In this document: piece after piece, positions 1 to 8,071 of the stretch
Numbering within the stretch: position 1 is the first letter of the stretch
Layout of the letters: each line of letters starts with the position of its first letter
NCBI GenBank assembly: GCA_000403255.2
Contig: KE159576.1
Coordinates: 13,496 to 62,673, forward strand
Source: Lachnospiraceae bacterium 3-1
GTDB lineage: Bacteria; Bacillota; Clostridia; Lachnospirales; Lachnospiraceae
Direction of reading: 5' to 3'
Length of the DNA stretch: 49,178 nt
Made by a program: the position numbers and the translations under genes
Notes under the pieces: generated by a model
What the model saw: only the letters and a program-made list of their open reading frames with translations
Databases searched by the model: none
What the model was told of the DNA's origin: nothing

Positions 1-465
1 GACTTTGTCAGGCAGATCCATTTGATCGAAACGTTCAAAGGCGCTGGTTTCTTATCCGCCGTATCCCTCATGGGAGAGATTGGAGATTTTTCTGCATTCT
101 CCAAGCCAAAACAGCTTTTTGCTTACTTTGGTCTTGATCCGGCAGTAAAACAATCCGGCAAATTTGAAGGCACAAAAACCCAAATGTCTAAAAGGGGCTC
201 CGCCATAGCCAGGCGGGTGGTCCATACACTGGCTTTACAAAGCATCGGCACATCCCGCACGGGAGAAGCCAAAAATCCGGTTCTGCGTGATTACTACCTC
301 AAAAAATGTGAATCAAAACCCAAACTCGTGGCAATGGGGGCTGTTTCACACAAAGTATGCAACATGATATTTGCAATACTCAGGGACAATAAGCCTTTTG
401 AAATCATTACTCCGCAGGAGCATATCAAAAAACACAATGCTGCTAAATGCGACATAGCCGCATAA
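1..465 (+). CDS. IS110-family transposase, C-terminal part (5' end outside window)
   Basis: The frame is open from base 1 and ends at 465, so this is the C-terminal ~154 residues of a transposase. It has the transposase_20-type helix-hairpin-helix region (GAGFLSAVSLMGEIGDF) followed by the LFAYFGLDPAVKQSG motif. The Ser of the SG pair is the conserved Ser of the IS110 catalytic C-terminal half. The N-terminal RuvC-like DEDD part lies outside the window. Enzymes of this family work with a structured bridge RNA encoded in the element's non-coding end; only the 3' side is visible here, so the RNA is probably to the left. The fold and motif order make the family call strong; whether the copy is intact cannot be seen. 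Confidence 0.9.
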   Translation, partial: DFVRQIHLIETFKGAGFLSAVSLMGEIGDFSAFSKPKQLFAYFGLDPAVKQSGKFEGTKTQMSKRGSAIARRVVHTLALQSIGTSRTGEAKNPVLRDYYLKKCESKPKLVAMGAVSHKVCNMIFAILRDNKPFEIITPQEHIKKHNAAKCDIAA

Positions 466-595
466 AATACTGTAAATCCAACGAATCGATATCTTTTGAA
501 AAAATGATATTTTCACCAAGGGGTAAGTGCGCCTTTTTTGCTTTAAAAATAATTTCGATTTTTCTCATTTTGCTATTGACATTTATTAGCTGGAC
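466..595. other. Non-coding right end of the IS110-type element
   Basis: These 130 bases separate the transposase stop from the converging LPD1 gene. They hold a small AT hairpin (GATATC...GATATT around 488-515) and an AT-rich tail ending in CTGGACTTAAAT. No ORF is present. The stop codon of the LPD1 gene is formed at 596-598 inside ACTTAAAT, so the element boundary probably lies at about 590-598. IS110 elements usually make no obvious target duplication, so the exact edge cannot be fixed from this sequence. Confidence 0.45.
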
Positions 596-2620
596 TTAAA
601 TCTCCGGCGCATGGCTCTTTTTCGGTGCCGCCTGTGCCGGGGTAGTTTTTTCTGCCGGTTTCACCGCTGCAAGCTGCGCCATGACCGAAGGCCGGTCCGA
701 CGTAAATATGGAAATCTGTTCATTCTCCGCCAGCGGCTGCGCCGGAAGGGGCAGCGTTTCGTCCGAATGGGTCAGTATCTGCTCCCGTTTCAGGTCTGCC
801 ACGATCTCGTCAAATACCGCATTGATGGCTTTCCGTTCCGCACCCTCCGGGAAGGCTTTCAGGACTGCCATTTCCCCGCTTTTATCTGTCGCGAAAGTAA
901 CGGCACAATCCGCATGTCCCGCCAGATAATCAGAGCTGTAAGGCAGCTTATCCTTGATGTAACAGGCAAAGGCCCTGGCGGTCATCTCCGTGTTGCTGTC
1001 CCAATAGCCGCCGTCCTTTTCGCACTCCTTACCCATGCGCACGGAATTCCGGTAAAAATCGGTTTCCACCCGCCCGATCTGCGGCGCCTCCTGTGCCTGC
1101 ATCCCGGACAGCATGTGCTCGAATATTTCCAGCCGTTCCCGCTCACTTTTGGGAATCACCCGCCCGGTGACAGACTTCTTGAAAGCGCTGATCTGCTCCA
1201 CGGAACCGGCCTCGCCGGATAGAAACGACTCTTTAAGAACCGCGTAGGTTTTCATCTGTTCCTCATTGCCATGCCGTTTTAGGGAACCGAGCACCGCCGA
1301 ATCCAGCCAGCCTGTCGCATTTTTCCGGGTTCGTTCTGTCTGCGCTTTGGTGCGGGCCGCGGCCTGCTCCGGCGTCTCCGGCTTATATTTCATGGTATCA
1401 ATCAGCTTCTGGAACGGCGCATAGAGGCGGGGCTGTTCCGAGAGCATCCCATTCGCGCCCATCTTTGTACCCAGGTAATCGTCAAACCCGTGCCACCATT
1501 CATGGGCTAAAGAGCCGGCCCCGTGCATCTTCGTAAGGTTGATGACCTTCCGCAGCGGTTCATAATGGGCCGCCGCGTTGCCGCTGCCCCTGGCGCCGAA
1601 AGCGATGGCAAGCGTTCCCTGATAGGCAATATCTTTATCACTGATCTGCAAGGCCGACGCCAGATCCTTCAGCGCCTCAAATCCCATGTTGAGGGAAGCC
1701 TGCCGGTCATTCTGGTTCATCCAGTTCCCAAATTCACCGCCGCGGAACCCGAAGGTATCAAGGTAGTGCTGCCCGGTGATCTCCATGCCGTTTCTGTAAT
1801 CCGGCCCGGTCCGCCGCACGTGGGAGAGCTGGGGAGGCACAAACCGCGTCTTTCCGCTTTTGCTTCGGCCTTTTGCCAGTTCCTGCACCCATTTCAGGGC
1901 AGCCTCCCGCGATTCAAAGTTTGTCTGCAAGATGGAATAGCCCTTCGTCACATAATAGGTGTCAGGTTTCCAGTCATTATTTTTGGAATAAGTATTCTTC
2001 CCGTCGTTGAAATGGATCGCATAGCCCTTCGGCACCTTCTGGTCTTTGGAAACGCCAAACTGTTCCTTCTGCGCTTTCTGTGTGAAGTTCCGCTCAAAAT
2101 GCGCGGCAGAGTGAACCATCAGGGCATTGGACAGCTTGTTTGTAATGGCCGGGTTCTCCCGGCCCTTCTCCGTCGCCTGGTAATGGATGCCGCCGCCCCA
2201 GCCCTGCACCTGTTCCAGATACCCGTTTTTCACAAAGAAACGGTCATAGGCTTTCATGGCATCCTCCACGGTGCGGACTTCCGAGACCGCGCTTTGCAGC
2301 TCCCGTACCGTCTGGATATATTCTTTCTGTCTTGCAAGGCGCTTCTCCGGCGTGTCGTCCCTGCGGTAATACTGCGGGGAGGCGTTCAGCCCGTCCCTCG
2401 CCTTTTTGATAAAATAGACCACGCCAAGGGAAATCCCGTCATCAAGCATGGCTATATAATCCGGTTTCTTCCAGATATTATCCTTTTTTACGAATTTCTC
2501 GGCCTCACGCTCATTCATGGCGTCCAGGTCGTTCACATAGAGCCCCCGGTCCTTCCATAAATCTTTTTTTGCGCCGCCGATCTTTTCCCCGAAATCTTCA
2601 TGCTGCATGTTATCCGCCAA
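596..2620 (-). CDS. LPD5/LPD1 large polyvalent-type protein with HExxH motif
   Basis: A 674-residue protein of the large polyvalent-associated families that ride on Firmicutes conjugative elements. The N-terminal region (GGAKKDLWKDRGLYVNDL... KKDNIWKKPDY) looks like an LPD5 domain. Residues ~260-400 look like LPD1, with HEWWH at about 373-377, a zincin-like HExxH signature followed by GFDDYLG. It could be a metallopeptidase or an inactive relative; no function is proven. The start is a TTG seven bases after GGAGGTG; the next ATG lies 12 bases further in. It is the last gene of the minus-strand block. Its stop lies where the IS110 end begins, so the native C-terminus may be cut off. The C-terminal ~40 residues are Pro/Ala/Lys-rich. 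Confidence 0.75.
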   Translation of the reverse strand: MADNMQHEDFGEKIGGAKKDLWKDRGLYVNDLDAMNEREAEKFVKKDNIWKKPDYIAMLDDGISLGVVYFIKKARDGLNASPQYYRRDDTPEKRLARQKEYIQTVRELQSAVSEVRTVEDAMKAYDRFFVKNGYLEQVQGWGGGIHYQATEKGRENPAITNKLSNALMVHSAAHFERNFTQKAQKEQFGVSKDQKVPKGYAIHFNDGKNTYSKNNDWKPDTYYVTKGYSILQTNFESREAALKWVQELAKGRSKSGKTRFVPPQLSHVRRTGPDYRNGMEITGQHYLDTFGFRGGEFGNWMNQNDRQASLNMGFEALKDLASALQISDKDIAYQGTLAIAFGARGSGNAAAHYEPLRKVINLTKMHGAGSLAHEWWHGFDDYLGTKMGANGMLSEQPRLYAPFQKLIDTMKYKPETPEQAAARTKAQTERTRKNATGWLDSAVLGSLKRHGNEEQMKTYAVLKESFLSGEAGSVEQISAFKKSVTGRVIPKSERERLEIFEHMLSGMQAQEAPQIGRVETDFYRNSVRMGKECEKDGGYWDSNTEMTARAFACYIKDKLPYSSDYLAGHADCAVTFATDKSGEMAVLKAFPEGAERKAINAVFDEIVADLKREQILTHSDETLPLPAQPLAENEQISIFTSDRPSVMAQLAAVKPAEKTTPAQAAPKKSHAPEI

Positions 2621-2650
2621 TCATTATCACCTCCAGTCTGTCATAAAAAA

Positions 2651-3553
2651 TCACCGCTCCGGGGAAGGGCGGCGTTCCTGTAATTTATCATGCTGCGGGC
2701 GTATTCCCATGATCCGGTCCGTCTCCCTGCGGACCAGCCGGTCAAGCGCACCCAAATCCTCCGGGGTAACGGCAAACTCCCGGTAATTCTCATACCAGAG
2801 CCCCGTGACCGCCGCAATCGGCAGTAGCTTTTCCGGCCCTCCGGGAAAGAGGCGGTAGACCGGACCGCCGTCAAGGAGCATCTGCTTCGCTGTCCCCAGG
2901 GGTATGCGGTACATATCTGTGTCCGGGTTCTGCGCCTCCTCCATATACTCCACATTCAGCCGTTCCTCCAAATCCTGGGGCATATAGGAAAATGCCTGCT
3001 CCTTCCATTGGCTGAAACGGTTAGAATAGCGGTACTGCCATTCCGTCACCTGCTCCGGCGCATAGAGGTAGCGCCAGGTTTTCAGGGCGTCCTTTTCGCA
3101 CAGCTCCATTGCCTCCCATTTTTCAATATCTGCCTCCGCCTTCGTGCCGTCCCGGTATTCCATGCTGACGCCGTAAGGGTAGAGGGTATTCCTTTCTATA
3201 TCCTGCCGCAGCGTGTCAAGGCCCATCATCAGGACATCCCCGTACAGCCGTCCGTCCTCTTTGCGCTCTGTGTGGAACAGGAAGGCCCTTGCGCCGGGAT
3301 ATTCCGTCATGGCAGCCGTCCGGTAAAGCTCCGCCGAAGGGCAGTAGGCAAGCAGCGCGTCCGAAAGCCACATGTGATTCTTCCCCATGACGGCAATGGA
3401 ATCCGCCCCGGTATTCGTGGCAAGCGCGCGCAGGTTATATTCGCTGTCCCGCAGGAAATCCCCGGCCAGGATATGGAGCTCATAGGCAAATACGCCTAAA
3501 TCCGTATCGCGGACTAAGTGAATCTGCGGAAGTGGTTCCTGTTTCAAGTTCAT
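2651..3553 (-). CDS. Conserved hypothetical protein of the ICE-1 block
   Basis: A soluble 300-residue protein I cannot assign with confidence. The C-terminal half has a conserved-looking stretch (RIPLGTAKQMLLDGGPVYRL, then LWYENYREFAV), a pattern I associate with accessory proteins of Firmicutes conjugative elements. The ATG at 3553 is chosen because GGGAGG lies four bases before it; a GTG nine codons upstream has no ribosome site. It sits between the coiled-coil gene and the LPD1 gene, all read leftward with short spacers, so one transcript is likely. No membrane segment, signal peptide or catalytic motif is evident. Confidence 0.6.
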   Translation of the reverse strand: MNLKQEPLPQIHLVRDTDLGVFAYELHILAGDFLRDSEYNLRALATNTGADSIAVMGKNHMWLSDALLAYCPSAELYRTAAMTEYPGARAFLFHTERKEDGRLYGDVLMMGLDTLRQDIERNTLYPYGVSMEYRDGTKAEADIEKWEAMELCEKDALKTWRYLYAPEQVTEWQYRYSNRFSQWKEQAFSYMPQDLEERLNVEYMEEAQNPDTDMYRIPLGTAKQMLLDGGPVYRLFPGGPEKLLPIAAVTGLWYENYREFAVTPEDLGALDRLVRRETDRIMGIRPQHDKLQERRPSPER

Positions 3554-3576
3554 TTCCTCCCTTCGTTCTGTTTTTA

Positions 3577-4386
3577 TCACCGGCTGCCCCTGTCATGGGA
3601 CGCCTCCGGCTGGTGCTTTGCCGGCGTTGCCTTCGCCGCCTGCTCCCGCATGGCCTCCAGGACGGAGGGCCGGCGCTGTGCCCGCTGTTCCAGCCTTGCA
3701 AGGGCATTCAGGGAAAGCCCCACATTCTCGCCGATGGCAGACGCAAAAGCGCGCTCTATCCTGAAAGCCCCCTTGAAGGCATCTGCGACCCTGCCGTTTT
3801 CCTTCGCCTCCGCCTGTGCGGGTTTCCCCTGGATGGAGCGCCCCATGTTCTTCAGGTGCCGGCCTGCCTCATGGAATTCCGTGCTGAACGCATCGATCCT
3901 GGAGACCGCACGGTCACTGGACTGCACGGTCCTTTCCGCCGCTGCCTGCACCGCCTCCAGCGTCGGCCCAAGGCGCAGGAACCGGGAGACGCCGTTCAGG
4001 GCCACGGCGCCGCGGTCTGCGAAATCCTTAAGGATATTCTTGCATACTTCCACGACCTGCCCTTTCAGCTCCAGGATGCGTTGGCGCATGGCGTCCACAT
4101 TCCCCTCCAGAGCCTTACAGTTCTTCTGCAGCACGGCTTTCAGGGAGCGGTCCTGCACCTCCTGTATCTTCTGGCGCATCTCCCCCAGTTCCTCCAGTGC
4201 GGCATCAAGCCTCCGCTCCATGGACGCCACCTGGCCGGCCAGTTCTTCAAGCTCCCTGCCGCCCGCGGGGTCATTCCCCATCAGCAGGACGATCAGCGCC
4301 TTCACCTGCTCATTTTCGTCTGCAAGCACGTCCTGGGCTGCCTGCAGCGCAACTGGTTCCGCTGCCAGAAGTTCCATATCTGCCAT
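3577..4386 (-). CDS. Coiled-coil protein, possibly DUF6674-like
   Basis: A 269-residue, Ala/Glu/Arg-rich, mostly helical protein. Residues ~40-105 have heptad-like spacing (ELEELAGQVASMERRLDAAL, then EMRQKIQEVQDRSL), which suggests a coiled coil. The central part (KNILKDFADRGAVALNG) recalls a family annotated DUF6674 on similar elements, but I cannot confirm this. No enzyme motif or membrane segment is seen. The gene abuts the HTH gene: its start at 4386 lies 1 base past that gene's stop at 4387. This points to translational coupling within the minus-strand operon. Confidence 0.6.
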   Translation of the reverse strand: MADMELLAAEPVALQAAQDVLADENEQVKALIVLLMGNDPAGGRELEELAGQVASMERRLDAALEELGEMRQKIQEVQDRSLKAVLQKNCKALEGNVDAMRQRILELKGQVVEVCKNILKDFADRGAVALNGVSRFLRLGPTLEAVQAAAERTVQSSDRAVSRIDAFSTEFHEAGRHLKNMGRSIQGKPAQAEAKENGRVADAFKGAFRIERAFASAIGENVGLSLNALARLEQRAQRRPSVLEAMREQAAKATPAKHQPEASHDRGSR

Positions 4387-4668
4387 CTATGAATCCCTCC
4401 TGTCTGCGGAGGGCTCCCCGGCAATCTTGCCGACAATCTCCGGACCGGTCTCGTAAATCTGCATGAGCCGCCTGGCCGTTCCGCTTGGCTGAGCGGCGCC
4501 GCTGGTCCAGAGCCGGACCGTGGAAGGGGCGACGTTCATCAGGAGCGCAAATCCTTTCTCGTTCATATCCAGCTTTTTCATCAGGGTCTTAACCATATCG
4601 GGGCCGTAGTCCGGGCACCGGGCAGCTTCGGCAATCATCTGTAAAGCCGTGTTCTCTGTGTTCGTCAT
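4387..4668 (-). CDS. Small helix-turn-helix DNA-binding protein
   Basis: A 93-residue protein with one HTH of the XRE/HigA-like kind: KKLDMNEKGFALLMNVAPSTVRLWTSG covers helices 1-3, and the PSGTARRLMQIYE tail resembles the C-terminal helix of antitoxin-type HTH proteins. AGGAGG lies nine bases before the ATG. Its position inside the replication operon, rather than divergent from it, suggests a regulator or DNA-binding accessory. No toxin partner is next to it. Confidence 0.7.
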   Translation of the reverse strand: MTNTENTALQMIAEAARCPDYGPDMVKTLMKKLDMNEKGFALLMNVAPSTVRLWTSGAAQPSGTARRLMQIYETGPEIVGKIAGEPSADRRDS

Positions 4669-4684
4669 TTCTGAAATCCTCCTG

Positions 4685-5668
4685 TCAAATTGAAATAGCC
4701 GCCTGTTTTTGGCGGCATTGCCGTTGTTGGTCTTTCATCTGCCCTATAACGTGGAGCAGCATTTCGTTGTAGTCCTTTCCTGTACGGGGCGGGTTGACGC
4801 CCACACGGATATGCCGGAACCGCTGATCTTCATGGAGCATTTCCTTGATCCTCCTGGCATTTTTAAGGCCGCCGAGGTCATTGTCCATGTAGAGGCTGAC
4901 GCGCCGGATTTCCGGGTGTCGTTTCAGAAATGCGGTCAGCGCCACATGGGAAGTGCCGCCCAAAGACAGACGGTAGCCGTCCCATTTCCAGCCTTTTAAT
5001 TCCTGCAGCGTGGCATGGGAGAGGGCGTCAATGGGCGCCTCAAATACCGCCACATGCCGGCTGTCCGGATTCCTGGGTGGATAGCAGAAGCTGTATTCCT
5101 TGTCGCTGCCGTAGACATCTTTCCTAAGGCTGCCGGCAATGCTCCGCATACAGGCAAACTTTGCTTTGCCGGCTTCATCCTTTCCCACAAACACACAGAC
5201 CGGCTCGCCATGATGCCGCGCCTCATAGAACAGCCCGTCCCGGAAACACCGGCTGATCACATCCGGGCTGATCCCGCGCCGCTGCAGATAAGAAACGGCA
5301 GAAGTGGCGCACCGTCTGGCCCAGGGGAGGGAAAATGCTTTCTTCTCCGGTTCCTTATGCACACGCCCTGCCGCTGCCGTGCTCCGATAGGCCGGCGTCT
5401 GCTGGATTTCCCCGCCGACCAGCGTATGGACCGCATCCACCAGCCCGTAGCCCCGTATCTGGATCAGATAATCCAGGGCGTTGATACTCCGGCCCCGGCT
5501 GTTCCAGTACCAGTACCTTTTCCCGGTCACATAGACCAGGCTGTCATGCTCCTTGTGGCGGTAATTCGGGCCGTCCCGTTTCAGCACCCCAGGCTCATGG
5601 AACTGCAGGTAGGCAAACAGGTCCGCCTCACGCGCCGCCTGAATCTGCTCCTTTGTTACGCCGGGCAT
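4685..5668 (-). CDS. DUF3991/Toprim-domain protein (primase-like)
   Basis: A 327-residue protein with an N-terminal DUF3991-type region (residues ~1-90, including KRYWYWNSRGRSINALDYL) and a C-terminal Toprim domain. The Toprim acids appear as E210 in VAVFEAPID and D262/D264 in YMDNDLGG. The domain pair is common on Firmicutes conjugative elements and is thought to act in plasmid-like replication, perhaps as a primase or nickase; no activity is proven. The ATG has no good ribosome site. It overlaps the end of a 12-codon leader ORF that has a strong one, so translation is probably coupled. A paralogue with the same domain order is at 29491-30456. Confidence 0.8.
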   Translation of the reverse strand: MPGVTKEQIQAAREADLFAYLQFHEPGVLKRDGPNYRHKEHDSLVYVTGKRYWYWNSRGRSINALDYLIQIRGYGLVDAVHTLVGGEIQQTPAYRSTAAAGRVHKEPEKKAFSLPWARRCATSAVSYLQRRGISPDVISRCFRDGLFYEARHHGEPVCVFVGKDEAGKAKFACMRSIAGSLRKDVYGSDKEYSFCYPPRNPDSRHVAVFEAPIDALSHATLQELKGWKWDGYRLSLGGTSHVALTAFLKRHPEIRRVSLYMDNDLGGLKNARRIKEMLHEDQRFRHIRVGVNPPRTGKDYNEMLLHVIGQMKDQQRQCRQKQAAISI

Positions 5669-5694
5669 GACACCGGCACAGGGATTCTTTTCAT
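5656..5694 (-). CDS. 12-residue leader peptide overlapping the Toprim gene start
   Basis: The peptide MKRIPVPVSCPA has AAAGGAGG nine bases before its ATG and ends in TAA just inside the Toprim gene, overlapping that gene's ATG at 5668 in another frame. The Toprim start has no Shine-Dalgarno sequence of its own. A leader that delivers ribosomes to it is therefore a reasonable reading, though this is inference from layout only. Confidence 0.45.
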   Translation of the reverse strand: MKRIPVPVSCPA

Positions 5695-5740
5695 CGTGCC
5701 CCGCCTCCTTTCTGTGATGAAAAAAGACGCCAGAAGGCGC

Positions 5741-6613
5741 CTAACAGCCGTACAGGTCATGGTTGACCTCGGCGCGGTAATAGCTGTCCATTGTTGCCGG
5801 GGCATTATAGAGCGCCGCCAGCAGGTATGCCTTGATGTTCCCGACTTTCGTGGTGTTCCTGTCAATGCAGTCAAAGACATACTCCAGGTGGCCGGAATTG
5901 ATTTTCAGGAAGCGGCCCTTTACCACCTCCCTGGGAAAATCATCCCCGGCGATACGGATATATGGACGTTTGGATAAAACCACTTCAAGCATAAGCTCCA
6001 CCGTCTCGTCTAAGCGTTCTTTCCCATACCGGGAAACCATACAGCCATACTCAATATTTTCTTTCAGGATTTCACGGTAAGCGTCTGCCAGCTCTATCCG
6101 CTCCATCCCATCCGAACGGCCTGCCGCCTCCGGCCCTGACGGATAGATTGATGGATGGGTCCTTGATATATCCGTTTTTGATTTTTTAGTTTTTAATGGA
6201 TTAGTATTTAATTGTGCGGGATTTCCCTGTCCAGGTTCCCCCTGTTCAGGTTTTGCCTGTCCTGGATTTACCTGTCTTGGATTTTCCCGTTTAGGTGAAT
6301 CCCCCTGTTTTTCAGCATTTACAGGCTTTTCATGGATCGTATACTCGATGTCTCCGAGCTGCCCGTTCTCATAGCGGAGGCGCTGCCTAGTGAGGTACCC
6401 GTGCCGCTCCAGCTCTTTCAGGGCGGTAGTGATTGAATCCACGCCGTCCTTGCAGATATGGGCGAGCCCCTTTGTGGTATAGTCCCAATCTTCCGGCAGC
6501 GACAGCATGAGCGAGAGGAGCCCCTTTGCCTTTAAGGACAGTTCCGTATTGCGCAGATGGTGGTTGCACATGATCGTGAAGTCCTTTGTTTTTTCTACCC
6601 GGAATACAGCCAT
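5741..6613 (-). CDS. DUF6017-type replication initiator with winged-helix N-terminus
   Basis: A 290-residue protein. Residues ~1-95 form a replication-initiator winged helix (LSLKAKGLLSLMLSLPEDWDY, then a KDGVDSITTALKELERHGYL helix pair). Residues ~190-290 match the DUF6017 C-terminus, including the IKAYLLAALYNAPATMDSYY stretch. Between them is a low-complexity linker with repeated NPGQ/KPEQ/EPGQ/NPAQ units. Such proteins start plasmid-like replication of Tn1549-type integrative elements. AAAGGAGG sits seven bases before the ATG. It is the second gene of the minus-strand block, followed by the Toprim gene. Confidence 0.8.
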   Translation of the reverse strand: MAVFRVEKTKDFTIMCNHHLRNTELSLKAKGLLSLMLSLPEDWDYTTKGLAHICKDGVDSITTALKELERHGYLTRQRLRYENGQLGDIEYTIHEKPVNAEKQGDSPKRENPRQVNPGQAKPEQGEPGQGNPAQLNTNPLKTKKSKTDISRTHPSIYPSGPEAAGRSDGMERIELADAYREILKENIEYGCMVSRYGKERLDETVELMLEVVLSKRPYIRIAGDDFPREVVKGRFLKINSGHLEYVFDCIDRNTTKVGNIKAYLLAALYNAPATMDSYYRAEVNHDLYGC

Positions 6614-6642
6614 TTCAAAGCCTCCTTTCTCCGGTTATCCTG

Positions 6643-7167
6643 TTACAAGACGCGGTCCCTGCGGTCATAGTGGAGATGGCCGCCCGGCGCAACCTTCGCA
6701 TGGTTTTTCAATTTGACTTCGCCCCGTTCCTGGCTGTCTAAGAATTTCTGATAGCCGGCATCCGTAAGGAACAGGCGCATCTTATCTCCTTTATCCCCGA
6801 CAGGGGCATTACCTGAAAGCACGTCAAAGACGATCATGTGCTTTACTTCCGGGTCGAAGCGTTCCAGGGCCATGATGTCATGCCCCTTCAATTTCTCCGC
6901 ACCGGATTTCTGCCTGGCCTCCGCCAGTAGTTCCCCCATCGTCTTAGGGCCTGCCGGAATCCGGTAGTTTTTCCGAATATCCTGAATAAGAGCCAGGCAG
7001 TCTTTTTCCGGCATGGCATCCAGCTTTCGCACAAGCTCCGCCGCCGTTTTCCTCCTTACCGGGTCCGGTATATAGGGGAGGCACATGCGCAGCTCATATG
7101 TGACATCTGATTTCCCATAGCCTTCCGTCTGGAATATCAGGCGCTTTTCCATTTCGTTCAGTTCCAT
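6643..7167 (-). CDS. Conserved hypothetical, first gene of the ICE-1 minus-strand block
   Basis: A 174-residue soluble protein, lead gene of the leftward operon. Residues 1-70 are helical (MELNEMEKRLIFQTEGYGKS, then DPVRRKTAAELVRKLDAMPE). A central KTMGELLAEARQKSG and a basic, His/Gly-rich C-terminus (NHAKVAPGGHLHYDRRDR) follow. I do not recognise a named family. The start at 7167 is preferred because AGGAGA lies five bases upstream. The frame stays open for 31 more codons to a GTG at 7260, so a longer form cannot be excluded. It is followed by the replication initiator. Confidence 0.65.
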   Translation of the reverse strand: MELNEMEKRLIFQTEGYGKSDVTYELRMCLPYIPDPVRRKTAAELVRKLDAMPEKDCLALIQDIRKNYRIPAGPKTMGELLAEARQKSGAEKLKGHDIMALERFDPEVKHMIVFDVLSGNAPVGDKGDKMRLFLTDAGYQKFLDSQERGEVKLKNHAKVAPGGHLHYDRRDRVL

Positions 7168-7424
7168 GTGAATCTCCTTTCTCCTGAAAATGAGTACAAA
7201 AAAAGGACGCCCACCTATAAAAGTGAAACGCCCACGGCAATCAGCGGCCAGGCAATACACCGGACCGCTGGCGCTATTAAATTTTGTCGTTAATGAAACA
7301 GCCTCCTTTTTTCGATATTTTTCTCGTCAGATTTCAACTTGGAAAAGGAATTGAATAAATGACGGCAAACGCTCAAACCCCTTGAAAATCAAGGCTTTTT
7401 CCGTTTGTCGTTATTATACCGTAA
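7168..7424 (-). promoter_or_regulatory. Leader and promoter region of the ICE-1 block; left flank of the IME
   Basis: Read on the minus strand, this region has AAAAAAGGAGG followed by an ATTAACGACAAAATTTAA mini-frame with no normal start codon, then two copies of GTGGGCGT (7195-7235) before the first gene. At 7383-7403 there is a CCTTGA-AAA-TCAAGG stem followed by T's on the plus strand. The DNA next to the IME end (TTTGTCGTTATTATA, 7403-7417) is the left arm of the inverted target site described under the attachment-site features. I cannot fix a promoter with confidence. Confidence 0.4.
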
Positions 7425-7430
7425 CGGCAT
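7403..7430. other. Candidate attL of the IME
   Basis: The left arm TTTGTCGTTATTATA (7403-7417) belongs to the flank. The element side starts near 7425 with CGGCATAGCCAC, which encodes RHSH of the integrase. The matching right arm is at 19784-19798. The crossover must lie between the flank arm and the CGG codon. The missing Leu codon of HDLRH is the only integrase codon not present in either half, so the exchange overlaps it. Confidence 0.45.
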
Positions 7431-7595
7431 AGCCACATCAGTCTGTTGATTGACATGGGGTTCTCGGCGGTGGCGATTGCTGACCGAGTGGGGCATGAGA
7501 GTATTGAAATCACTTACCGCTATGCACATCTGTTTCCGTCAAAGCAGGCAGAAATGGCAGACAGGCTTGACGATTTAGGAAAGGGGGATTTTTAA
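7425..7595 (+). pseudogene. int: C-terminal part of a split tyrosine integrase
   Basis: In frame with the stop at 7593-7595, the 56 codons read RHSHISLLIDMGFSAVAIAD, then RVGHESIEITYRYAHLFPSK and QAEMADRLDDLGKGDF. This is the C-terminus of a phage/Tn916-type integrase: R of HxxR, the GHE motif, and the catalytic Tyr in TYRYAHL. Upstream the frame meets TAA at 7422-7424, so there is no N-terminus here. The missing part is exactly what the integrase at 18870 provides: it stops matching after ...RIRIHD. The stop lies 1 nt before mobC. On its own the piece cannot be a working enzyme. Confidence 0.8.
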
Positions 7596-7596
7596 T

Positions 7597-7932
7597 ATGT
7601 CGAATAAGAACTTAGATAACTGCAACCGATGGAGAAATAAAACTGTTGCTTTTCGGGTATCTCCCGAAGAAAATGAGCGGATTGACAAAGCGGTGCGCCT
7701 TTCGGGGCTTACTAAGCAGGACTATATCACAAGGCGGCTCTTATGCCAAGACGTGGTAGTGCAGGGCAATCCGAGGGTGTATAAGGCACTCCGCAATGAG
7801 CTTGCCGTCGTTCTTGCAGAATTGCAGAGGATTGAAGCGGGCGGCAGTATTGACAACGAATTATTAGATACTATCGAATTGATTGCTATTATCCTCGGCG
7901 GTCTGAAAGGAGAAAGTGAAGATGGCGAATAA
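7597..7932 (+). CDS. mobC: MobC-like relaxosome accessory protein (ribbon-helix-helix)
   Basis: A 111-residue protein beginning RNKTVAFRVSPEENERIDKA, a ribbon-helix-helix start, followed by a helical region ending in IIATLGGLKG-like residues (IELIAIILGGLKG). Such small proteins bind DNA near oriT and help the relaxase. Its ribosome site AAAGGGGG lies inside the end of the integrase piece, and the start is 1 nt after the integrase stop. In a circular form it would be the gene after int. Its own stop overlaps the next small ORF. Confidence 0.7.
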   Translation: MSNKNLDNCNRWRNKTVAFRVSPEENERIDKAVRLSGLTKQDYITRRLLCQDVVVQGNPRVYKALRNELAVVLAELQRIEAGGSIDNELLDTIELIAIILGGLKGESEDGE

Positions 7933-8071
7933 AAAAGAAGTGACTGCCCCGAATGTATCTGTTGGCGCAGATACGGAGCAGCCAATTCAAAAATGTAGTA
8001 ATAACAGTATAACCCCCAAAACCGCAAAATTCAATATTTTCGTAGAAAAAGGCGGTGACTGCAATGGTTGA
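7922..8071 (+). CDS. Small 49-residue protein between mobC and the ATPase gene
   Basis: This ORF starts inside the end of mobC (11-nt overlap) and ends inside the ATPase gene start (8-nt overlap). It reads MANKKEVTAPNVSVGADTEQ, then a Ser/Asn/Lys-rich middle and FNIFVEKGGDCNG. Double overlap with both neighbours is typical of translationally coupled operon genes. No domain is recognised and there is no membrane segment. Confidence 0.5.
   Translation: MANKKEVTAPNVSVGADTEQPIQKCSNNSITPKTAKFNIFVEKGGDCNG

Noticed and set aside
3532..4392. Long plus-strand ORFs opposite the coiled-coil gene
   Set aside because: GC-rich antisense frames without ribosome sites; the minus-strand protein has coherent heptads and operon context.
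7425..7595. Integrase C-terminal piece as a random relic of an unrelated integrase
   Set aside because: Possible, but the piece begins exactly one codon after the point where the integrase at 18870 loses homology, on the same strand and at the other end of the same gene set. I kept the relic idea only as the alternative to test.
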